Assembly (NCBI RefSeq): GCF_006494775.1
Contig: NZ_CP041146.1
Span: 3,596,001 to 3,660,000, forward strand
Origin: Nocardioides humi
GTDB lineage: Bacteria; Actinomycetota; Actinomycetes; Propionibacteriales; Nocardioidaceae
DNA length: 64,000 nucleotides
Direction: 5' to 3'
The notes below the pieces were generated by a model. The model searched no databases. It had not been told where the DNA came from and was given only the letters and a program-made list of their open reading frames with translations. This document shows positions 43,879-51,011 of this stretch, piece after piece. The translations under genes were made by a program, and so were the position numbers. The stretch's first letter is position 1. The number at the start of each line of letters is the position of its first letter.

Positions 43879-43905
43879 GGGGCGCCGGTCCGAGCCGGTG
43901 CCCTC
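43877..43905. terminator. Bidirectional terminator between convergent genes
   Basis: An 11-bp stem with one bulged G and one G-T pair, and a 6-nt loop (43889-43894). It overlaps the stop codons of both the reductase and the convergent SDR. Confidence 0.62.
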
Positions 43906-44668
43906 AGGTCACCAGCAGCCCGCCGTCCACCGGCAGGACGACGCCGGTGACGTACGCCGCGGCGTCGCTCGCGAGGAAGAGCACCGCCCCGGACAGCTCG
44001 TGGGCCTCACCCAGCCGTCCGGCGAGGACGCGATGCTCGACCAGGTACGACTCGTAGCTCTCGTCGTAGGTGCCTGTCATCTCGGTGCGGAACGAGCCTG
44101 GGGCGATGGCGTTCACCCGGATGCCCCGGCGTCCGGTCCACTGCTGGGCCAGGTCGCGGGTCAGGCCCAGCACCCCGGCCTTGCTGGAGGAGTAGGCCGC
44201 CTGCGGCAGCCCCGCCGTGGTGAGCGCGAGGGCGCTGGCGATGTTGACGATCGAGGAGCCGCGGGGCATCCGGCTCGCGCACGCCTGCGACATGAAGAAG
44301 GTCCCGACCAGGTTCAGGTCGACCACCGCGCGGAACTCCTCCTCCGTCTCCCGCAGGGCCGGGACGGCGGACGCCACGCCGGCGTTGTTGACCAGGACGT
44401 CGATCGCGCCGAACCGCTGCGCCGCCTCCGCCGCCACCCGCTCGCAGTCCTCCCGCACGGATACGTCCGCCACCACGGCGGCGCAGTCCCCGCCCAGCGC
44501 GCGGATCTCCTCCGCGACCCGTTCGAGTCGGTCGGGGCGACGCGCCGCCAGGACGAGCGTGGCACCGGCCCCCGCCAGGTCGACGGCGACCCGGGCGCCG
44601 ATCCCGGACGAGGCGCCGGTCACCACCGCCACCCTCCCGGCGAGGGAGAACCTCTCGAGCACCGACAA
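43904..44668 (-). CDS. Short-chain dehydrogenase/reductase
   Basis: 254 aa classical SDR: TGASSGIG near residue 17, NNAG, Ser in NIASALAL, YSSSK, ending PVDGGLLVT. The start is probably TTG at 44668 because GAGGAG lies 5-6 nt before it; GTG at 44662 is the alternative. Monocistronic, divergent from the ring-opening module. Confidence 0.86.
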   Translation of the reverse strand: MSVLERFSLAGRVAVVTGASSGIGARVAVDLAGAGATLVLAARRPDRLERVAEEIRALGGDCAAVVADVSVREDCERVAAEAAQRFGAIDVLVNNAGVASAVPALRETEEEFRAVVDLNLVGTFFMSQACASRMPRGSSIVNIASALALTTAGLPQAAYSSSKAGVLGLTRDLAQQWTGRRGIRVNAIAPGSFRTEMTGTYDESYESYLVEHRVLAGRLGEAHELSGAVLFLASDAAAYVTGVVLPVDGGLLVT

Positions 44669-44695
44669 CGCGACTCCTCACGGGCTGGAGACCTG

Positions 44696-44710
44696 TTCCG
44701 CACGCCGGGC
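44696..44710. promoter_or_regulatory. Weak operator-like site
   Basis: TTCCGCACGCCGGGC: left half perfect, right half two mismatches. 28-42 bp upstream of the SDR start, in the divergent region before the ring-opening module. Confidence 0.3.
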
Positions 44711-44852
44711 CACGGCGCTGACACCGGGAGCAGGTCCGGTTACCAATGCACCGGAGCCTCGACCGGGTGCCTGCCCGGATCAAGGCCGCACCCCATTCGT
44801 CGGAACACCGGCCGCCCCGGTCGTCGCCCGACCTGACAGCACTGGAGCGGAC

Positions 44853-45935
44853 ATGCCGAAGGCACTGGTCGTCGGGGGTACCGGCCCGACCGGACCCCAG
44901 ATCGTCGCGGGACTCGTCGAGCGTGGCTTCGAGACCACGGTCTTCCACCGAGGCACGCACGAGGCGCCCTTCCCCGACGAGGTCGCGCACCTGCACGCCG
45001 ACCCCCACTTCGCGGAGTCGATCGAGTCCGCGCTCTCGGGCCGCAGCTACGACGTCGCCGTGTGCATGTACGGCCGCCTCCGCCTGCTCGCCCCGGCGCT
45101 GGTGGGCAGGACGGAGCGGGTGATCAGCGTCGGTGGGCCGTCGTACCTGCGGACGGACTCACGTCCCGCGGGCGAGGCGCACGAGCGGTTGACGGAGCCG
45201 ACGATGTTCCGTCGCATGCTCGAGACCGAGGAGACCGTCTTCGCGCACCACGAGCGGGGAGACTTCTCGCTGACCCATCTGCGGTTCGCCACCATGTACG
45301 GGCCGCGTCAGCTGGCGCCGCGCGAGTGGAGCATCATCCGCCGGCTCCTCGACGGCCGCACGTGGATCCCGGTCCTCGACGGCGGCCTCACGCTCGAGAG
45401 CCGGTCCTATGTGGACAACGCCGCCCACGCCGTCCTCAGCGTCGTCGACCATCCGGAGGCGAGCGCGGGCCGCGCGTACAACGTGGCGGACGCCGACGTG
45501 CTCTCCGACGCGGACACCGTGGCCGTGCTGGCCGGCCACCTGGGGGTCGAGGTCGAGCTGGTGACCTTCCCGGCCCGCTCCGGGCAGCCGGGGCACTTCT
45601 GGGGCGTGGGCCGCGAGCTGTTCAACGACCTCCCCGACCGCGCTCCCTCGATGCGACACCAGCTGCTCGACACCTCGAGGATCCGGCGGGAGCTCGGCTA
45701 CGTCGAGCCGGTCCCCACCCACGAGGGACTGCGGCGGACCGCCGAGTGGTACGCACGCCACCGGCCGCGGCCCGGCGGGGAGGAGGAGCGCCAGCTCGGT
45801 GACCCGTTCGACTACGCCGCCGAGGACGCCTACCGGCACGCGGCGGCGGAGTACGCCGATCGGCTCGCCGGCATCCCATTCGCCGGAAACACCTATGGCC
45901 ACCCCTACGACCACCCACGAGCATCGCGTCCGTGA
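44853..45935 (+). CDS. NAD-dependent epimerase/dehydratase family protein
   Basis: 360 aa extended SDR. N-terminal GGTGPTG (residues 8-14), then an atypical active-site region around SLTHLRFATMYGPRQLAP and a YNVADADVLSD segment. Resembles actinobacterial reductases annotated as NAD-dependent epimerases, whose reactions are unclear. First gene of the BadI/BadH-like module; the GTG of the next gene overlaps its stop. Confidence 0.82.
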   Translation: MPKALVVGGTGPTGPQIVAGLVERGFETTVFHRGTHEAPFPDEVAHLHADPHFAESIESALSGRSYDVAVCMYGRLRLLAPALVGRTERVISVGGPSYLRTDSRPAGEAHERLTEPTMFRRMLETEETVFAHHERGDFSLTHLRFATMYGPRQLAPREWSIIRRLLDGRTWIPVLDGGLTLESRSYVDNAAHAVLSVVDHPEASAGRAYNVADADVLSDADTVAVLAGHLGVEVELVTFPARSGQPGHFWGVGRELFNDLPDRAPSMRHQLLDTSRIRRELGYVEPVPTHEGLRRTAEWYARHRPRPGGEEERQLGDPFDYAAEDAYRHAAAEYADRLAGIPFAGNTYGHPYDHPRASRP

Positions 45936-46729
45936 CAGACCACAACGAAGAGCTGCTGTACGACGTCGACCGCCAGGTGGCGACGATCACGATCAACCGC
46001 CCCCGCGTCCTGAACGCCTTCACGATCCAGACGCTCCGTGACATCACGGCCCTCATCGAGCGCGCCGGCCAGGATCCCGCGGTCCGGGTCATCGTGCTCA
46101 CCGGCGCCGGCGAGCGATCCTTCTGCGCCGGCGGCGACGTGTCGACGGAGAACGAGGCCCTGGCCGAGGACGAGACGGCGTTCGCCCGGGTGAACAAGCG
46201 GCTGTACGAGGTCTACCGCGAGTGCATGAAGCCGATCATCGCGCGGGTCAACGGCTACGCGATCGGCGGCGGCAACCACCTCGCCTACATGGCCGACTTC
46301 ACCATCGCGGCGGACCACGCCGTCTTCGGCCAGAACGGCCCCCGGGTCGGCAGTCCCGCCGAGGGCTGGATCGTCGCCCACCTGCGCTCCGTCATCGGCA
46401 TCAAGCGGGCCAAGGAGATCTGGATGCTCTGCCGGCGGTACACCGCCCAGCAGGCCCTCGAGTGGGGACTCGTCAACGCCGTCGTCCCCCTGGCCGACCT
46501 CGACGCCGAGGTGCGTCGCTGGTGCGACGACATGATCGACCTCAGCCCGACCGTGCTCAAGCTGGTCAAGCGGTCCTTCGACGACAGCCTGCTGCCCGTG
46601 CGCGAGCGCCTCGACTCGGTCTCGCTCCTGCAGGAGGTCAACCCGGAGTTCATCTCCTCGGGCGAGCAGGCCGAGGGGGCCAACGCCTTCATGGAGAAGC
46701 GCAAGCCGGACTTCTCGTCATGGGGATGA
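45932..46729 (+). CDS. BadI-like ring-cleaving hydrolase (crotonase family)
   Basis: 265 aa. Crotonase fold with FCAGGDVSTEN near residue 65, GYAIGGGNHLAYMADFTIA near 110, FGQNGPRVGS near 132 and AKEIWMLCRRYTAQQALEWGLVN near 157. These agree better with 2-ketocyclohexanecarboxyl-CoA hydrolase (BadI) and MenB than with ordinary hydratases. BadI hydrolyses the ring of a cyclic beta-keto acyl-CoA. The next gene is BadH-like, matching the benzoate/cyclohexanecarboxylate pathway. Specific substrate inferred only. Confidence 0.8.
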   Translation: MTDHNEELLYDVDRQVATITINRPRVLNAFTIQTLRDITALIERAGQDPAVRVIVLTGAGERSFCAGGDVSTENEALAEDETAFARVNKRLYEVYRECMKPIIARVNGYAIGGGNHLAYMADFTIAADHAVFGQNGPRVGSPAEGWIVAHLRSVIGIKRAKEIWMLCRRYTAQQALEWGLVNAVVPLADLDAEVRRWCDDMIDLSPTVLKLVKRSFDDSLLPVRERLDSVSLLQEVNPEFISSGEQAEGANAFMEKRKPDFSSWG

Positions 46730-47469
46730 CGTCGCGGGTCCTCGTCGCCGGCGCCGCCAGCGGCATCGGCGCCGCCACGGCGGCGCTGTTCGCGGAGCGC
46801 GGCCATCACCTGGCTCTCGCCGACCTCTCCGTCGACCGCCTCGACGAGACCGGCGCCGCCGTCCGGGCCCTCGGGGGCGACCCGGCGGTGATCGGCTTCG
46901 ACGCGACGGATCTGCGGTCCTGCCGGGAGCTGCTCGCCGCGGCGACCCGTCACCTCGGCGGCGTGGACGCCGTCGTGTCCACCGTCGGCTGGACCGAGAC
47001 GCATCCCTTCCTCGAGGAGGAGCCGGAGTACTGGCGTCGCGTGGTCGACGTGAACCTCATGGGCAGCATCAACCTCACCCGTGCCGCACTCGAGGTCATG
47101 GTTCCGGCCGGAGGCGGCAGCATCGTGCTGACCGCGTCCGAGGCCGGCAAGGTCGGCACCGTGGGCGAGACGCTGTACGCCGCCGCCAAGGCCGGCGTGA
47201 TCGGATTCGTGAAGTCCGTCGCCCGCGAGGTCGCGCGGCACGGCGTCCGGGTCAACGCCACGGCTCCGGGGCCCACCGAGACCCCGCTGCTCCGGGCACA
47301 GGCCGACCAGGACCGCGTCGTCGACCGCACCATCCGCGCCGTCCCGATGCGCCGCATCTCGACGCCCGACGAGCAGGCGCGGGCGCTCTACTTCCTGGCC
47401 ACCGACGAGGCCTCCTACGTGACCGGGCAGACCCTCAGCGTCAGCGGCGGCCTGTCCATGAGCTCCTAG
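46726..47469 (+). CDS. BadH-like 2-hydroxycycloalkanecarboxyl-CoA dehydrogenase (SDR)
   Basis: 247 aa from the ATG that overlaps the preceding stop (ATGA); an ATG at 46720 is also in frame. Loop GAASGIG; GW after the VVSTV strand where NNAGW stands in BadH; ASEAGKVGTVGETLYAAAK as Ser/Tyr/Lys region; ending SVSGGLSMSS. These fit BadH, which oxidises 2-hydroxycyclohexanecarboxyl-CoA to the keto compound opened by BadI. Confidence 0.8.
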   Translation: MTSRVLVAGAASGIGAATAALFAERGHHLALADLSVDRLDETGAAVRALGGDPAVIGFDATDLRSCRELLAAATRHLGGVDAVVSTVGWTETHPFLEEEPEYWRRVVDVNLMGSINLTRAALEVMVPAGGGSIVLTASEAGKVGTVGETLYAAAKAGVIGFVKSVAREVARHGVRVNATAPGPTETPLLRAQADQDRVVDRTIRAVPMRRISTPDEQARALYFLATDEASYVTGQTLSVSGGLSMSS

Positions 47470-47490
47470 ACCGGCGGGAGAGACGTTCTC

Positions 47491-49146
47491 GTGGCAGATG
47501 CACCCGTCCATGCGCGCGACGCCTACCCTGCGGAGACGATCGCGGCGCACAAGGCAGGCGGCAGCTGGGCCGACCTCACCCTGGCCGACCTGCTGAGCCG
47601 GCACGTCGCCGCCCGTCCCGGCGGCCTCGCGGTGGTCGGCACGGGAGCGCGGCTCACGTGGGCCGAGCTCGACGCCCAGGTCGGTGCGGCGGCGGGTGTG
47701 CTGCGCGAGCTCGGCGTCGGCCCCGGGTCCCGGGTGGCCCTCCAACTCCCGAACTGGGCCGAGTTCGTGACCCTCTACCTGGCGGCGCAGCGACGGGGTG
47801 CGGTCCTGGTGCCGACCGCCTACTCGTACGCCAGCGGCGACGTGATCCACATGCTCCGCGTGAGCGGTGCCGACACCTGGATCCTTCCGGTGCGGGTGGG
47901 CGGCCGCGACTACCGCCACGAGGTGGCGCAGGTGCGCGAGGAGGTCCCGCACGTCCGTACCGTGCTCCGGGTCGCGGGCCCGCACGTCGGGCCGGGCGAC
48001 GACGTGGCCGCCGACGCACCCGTGCTGGAGCGCGTCCGCGGCGTGGGCAGCGTCGACGCCCCCGCCGCCGCGGGGCTCCGGCCCGACCCCGACGCCCTGT
48101 CGCGCCTCACCTTCACCTCCGGCACGACGGCGCTCCCCAAGGCCGTCGTGCACACCCACAACACCGACCTCGTCGCGCCCGCCTGGCTCAGGGACGCCCT
48201 GACCCTGGACGAGTCGACGCCGTTGTGGATCCCCAGCCCGGTGACCCATACCGCGGGCCTGGTCCTGGGCCTCTTCGTCTCCCTCCTCGCCGGCTCGCCG
48301 CTCGTCCTGCAGGAGCGCTGGGACGTCGAGGAGGCGCTGCGGATCGTGGCGCGCGAGCGTGCTCACTACACGGTGGGCGCCACCCCCTTCCTCACCGGTC
48401 TGCTGGACCAGGGCAGGCGCGCCGTCGAGCCGTTGCGGTCACTGACCTACTTCGTCTGCGGCGGCACCCCGATCCCGCCCGACGTCGTCAGGAGGGCCCG
48501 GGCCGAGATCGGGGTGTCCGTGCTGCGCGGCTTCGGGCAGTCCGAGGCCCCTCTCCACACCCTGAACCGACCCGAGGACGCCGACCGGTTCCGTGAGGGG
48601 TACGACGGTCGGCCCTTCCCCGGCGCCGAGCTCGCCATCGGCGGCCGGCCCTGGCGGCCCGGCCGGTCCGCGACCGGCGCCTACGCGACCCGCGGACCCC
48701 ACGTGTTCCTGGGCTACTTCAACGACCCTGACGCCACCTCCCGGGACCTGGCTCCCGACGGGTGGTACCGCAGTGGCGACATCTGCGAGGTCGGTCCCGA
48801 GGGCTTCGTCCGCTACGTCGACCGGGTCAAGGACGTGATCAACCGAGGTGGGCTGAAGATCAGCGCCATGGAGGTCGAGCAGCTCGTGCTGACCCACGAG
48901 GGGGTGGCGGCGGCCGCCGTCGTACCGGTGCCGGACGACGTCCTGGGCCAGCGGATCGGGATCTACCTGGTCGCCGCCCCGGGGAGCGCACCGCTCAGCA
49001 AGGAGCAGGTCACCGGGCATCTCGCCGAGCTCGGCGTGAGCAAGACCAAGTGGCCCGAGCGGGTCGGCCACCTCGACCGACTCCCGATGACCGCCTCGGG
49101 CAAGGTGCAGAAGAGCGAGCTGCCGCCGTTCCCACCGCTGCGCTGA
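47491..49146 (+). CDS. Acyl-CoA synthetase (AMP-forming), candidate alicyclic acid CoA ligase
   Basis: 551 aa ANL ligase, intact. FTSGTTALPKAVVHTH near residue 208, RGFGQSEAP near 350, GWYRSGDICEVGPEG near 425, hinge DRVKDVINRGGLKIS and Lys in TASGKVQKSEL near 537. Resembles the frameshifted ligase at 34619. GTG start 21 nt after the BadH-like gene. Its position fits the AliA role: activating a cyclohexanecarboxylate-like acid before dehydrogenation, hydration, oxidation and ring opening. Confidence 0.87.
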   Translation: MADAPVHARDAYPAETIAAHKAGGSWADLTLADLLSRHVAARPGGLAVVGTGARLTWAELDAQVGAAAGVLRELGVGPGSRVALQLPNWAEFVTLYLAAQRRGAVLVPTAYSYASGDVIHMLRVSGADTWILPVRVGGRDYRHEVAQVREEVPHVRTVLRVAGPHVGPGDDVAADAPVLERVRGVGSVDAPAAAGLRPDPDALSRLTFTSGTTALPKAVVHTHNTDLVAPAWLRDALTLDESTPLWIPSPVTHTAGLVLGLFVSLLAGSPLVLQERWDVEEALRIVARERAHYTVGATPFLTGLLDQGRRAVEPLRSLTYFVCGGTPIPPDVVRRARAEIGVSVLRGFGQSEAPLHTLNRPEDADRFREGYDGRPFPGAELAIGGRPWRPGRSATGAYATRGPHVFLGYFNDPDATSRDLAPDGWYRSGDICEVGPEGFVRYVDRVKDVINRGGLKISAMEVEQLVLTHEGVAAAAVVPVPDDVLGQRIGIYLVAAPGSAPLSKEQVTGHLAELGVSKTKWPERVGHLDRLPMTASGKVQKSELPPFPPLR

Positions 49147-49158
49147 CGGCCGGACGCG

Positions 49159-49926
49159 TCACGCCCCGCGGGCGGCGTACGCCGCGGCGGTCACGAGCCA
49201 CTGCTGGAGCGTGGTCGCGCCCACCCGGAGGTCGGGGACGAGGGTGGCCTCGCCGGGGCCGAAGGTGGTGCCGAGGTACTCGGCGCCGGTGTCCGGGACG
49301 ACCCGGCGCATGTCGCCGGTCGCGCGCAGGAACTCCGTGGCCAGGCGGGGGAACGACATGACCTCGGGGCCGGCGACCTGGACGATCCCGCCCTGGGGGT
49401 CCGCGGCGACGCTGTGCGCCATGATCCGGGCGAGGTCCGCGCCCGCGACCGGCTGGACGCGGATGTCGGGCACGTGGACGGCGGCGGACTCCGGGGCGCT
49501 GACGAGGGATGCCCGGAGGGCCTCGAGGTAGGTCGTGGAGCGCACGATGGTGTAGGGCACGCCGCGGGCCCGGACCAGCTGCTCCTGGACCTCCTTGCCG
49601 CGGAAGTACGGGCTGTTGACCCGGTCCGCGCCGACGATCGAGAGCAGGACGTGATGCTCGACGCCGGCCCGGCCGGCGGCCGTCAGCAGGTTCCTCGTGG
49701 TCGTGTCGAAGAACGCGAACGCCTCGCGGTACGGCGTCCGGCGGGGCAGGTTGACCGCGTTCACGAGCACCTGTGCGCCCGCGAGCGCGTCCTCGAGCCC
49801 GCGGCCGGACAGTGCGTCGACGCCGCGGCTCGGGCTGGCGACGACCACCTCGTGCCCGTGGTCGGCCAGCGACTCGACGATGCGTGCTCCCAGTCGGCCG
49901 GTTCCTCCGGCGATGACGATCCTCAT
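49159..49926 (-). CDS. NmrA-like NAD(P)-binding protein
   Basis: 255 aa atypical SDR: GGTGRLG (residues 7-13), VLLSIVGADRV, and RSTTYLEAL in the substrate region; no YxxxK pair. Such proteins are sensors or reductases of unknown substrate. Start ATG overlaps the hydrolase stop (ATGA). A relative lies at 62856. Last gene of the sigma/LAL/hydrolase run; convergent with the CoA ligase. Confidence 0.82.
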   Translation of the reverse strand: MRIVIAGGTGRLGARIVESLADHGHEVVVASPSRGVDALSGRGLEDALAGAQVLVNAVNLPRRTPYREAFAFFDTTTRNLLTAAGRAGVEHHVLLSIVGADRVNSPYFRGKEVQEQLVRARGVPYTIVRSTTYLEALRASLVSAPESAAVHVPDIRVQPVAGADLARIMAHSVAADPQGGIVQVAGPEVMSFPRLATEFLRATGDMRRVVPDTGAEYLGTTFGPGEATLVPDLRVGATTLQQWLVTAAAYAARGA

Positions 49927-50660
49927 GCCCACTCCGACCGGACGGGGCCGGTCTCCGTGACAGCCGCGGTGACGACACGGACCACGGCGTCCGGGTCCGC
50001 GAGGTGACCGAGGTGTCCGGCCCGGTGGTGGACGACGGTCCCGCCCGCGCGGGCCGCCATCGCCTCCTGAGTCTCCGGCGGGAGGACGCGGTCCTCGGTG
50101 CCGATGAGGAACCAGCTCGGGAGCCGGTCCGAGGCCGGCATGGCGGACACCTCGTCGAGCGCGCCGAGCGAGATCGGCCGCTGCGCCGCCCACAGGACCT
50201 GGCGGTGCGCCCGGCGCAGTCCCGAGGCGAAGGTGTCGACGAAGGTGCGCTCCGGGAGGTAGCAGTCGCTGTCCCACCGGCGCCGGTGGTGGCGCGGGAC
50301 GATGTCGAGCGCTCGGTCCGCGGCGTCGGCGGAGTAGATCGAGTCGTGCCCGACGAGCTCGGTGATCGTCTCCCCCTCGGTCGGCACCAGTCCGTTGACG
50401 AAGACGAGCGCCTGCACGTCCGGGTCGTCGGTCACGGCGTTGGCGACGACGCCGGCGCCGTACGAGTGCCCGACCAGGACGAGGGGACCGTCGATGGTCT
50501 CGAGCCGCTGCTGCAGGTGTACGGCGTCGCCGGCCAGGGAGCGGAGCGGGCAGGGGTGCGCCAGGACGGGGTACCCCAGCGAGTGGAGCCGCCGCAGCAC
50601 CGGCGCCCAGGCCGACGTGTCGGACCAGGCGCCGTGGACGAGCACGATGGTGGGGGTCAT
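49923..50660 (-). CDS. Alpha/beta-hydrolase
   Basis: 245 aa. LVHGAWSDTSAW near residue 7, nucleophile Ser66 in GHSYGAG, Asp in IGTEDRVLP and His in GHLGHLADP. Similar in layout to the hydrolase at 60538. Likely an esterase of unknown substrate. It overlaps the NmrA gene and follows the DUF3040 gene by 14 nt. Confidence 0.84.
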   Translation of the reverse strand: MTPTIVLVHGAWSDTSAWAPVLRRLHSLGYPVLAHPCPLRSLAGDAVHLQQRLETIDGPLVLVGHSYGAGVVANAVTDDPDVQALVFVNGLVPTEGETITELVGHDSIYSADAADRALDIVPRHHRRRWDSDCYLPERTFVDTFASGLRRAHRQVLWAAQRPISLGALDEVSAMPASDRLPSWFLIGTEDRVLPPETQEAMAARAGGTVVHHRAGHLGHLADPDAVVRVVTAAVTETGPVRSEWA

Positions 50661-50674
50661 GGGATGTCCTGTCC

Positions 50675-50944
50675 TCAGGGCCGGGCGCGCCACTCGACGA
50701 GACCCCACAGGCCGAGGCCGCACAGCAGCCCCGACCACAGCACGCTGCCGTCGCCGAGCCCGGTGGAGGCCACCATGTAGGCCACCGCGCAGGCGAGGTA
50801 GCCGAGCGGGTAGAACCGCCGCGCGAAGGCGGCGCGCCGGCCCTCCGGCTCGCCCAGGCGCTCCAGGAGCGCGGCCAGGTGCCGGTCGCGGCGCAGCTCG
50901 TCCTCGATGGAGGCGAGGGAGCGTCTTTCCCAATCGTTCAGCAT
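50675..50944 (-). CDS. DUF3040 membrane protein
   Basis: 89 aa. N-terminal amphipathic helix MLNDWERRSLASIEDEL typical of DUF3040, then two hydrophobic segments (about residues 45-62 and 66-83). Small actinobacterial membrane protein of unknown role. Start ATG at 50944, 67 nt after the LAL stop. Confidence 0.85.
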   Translation of the reverse strand: MLNDWERRSLASIEDELRRDRHLAALLERLGEPEGRRAAFARRFYPLGYLACAVAYMVASTGLGDGSVLWSGLLCGLGLWGLVEWRARP

Positions 50945-51011
50945 GAGTCGTCACCGGGGTCGGTCGCCGCGGGTGTCGCGGATGTCGTACCTGATCGACC
51001 GCGGCCCGGCC

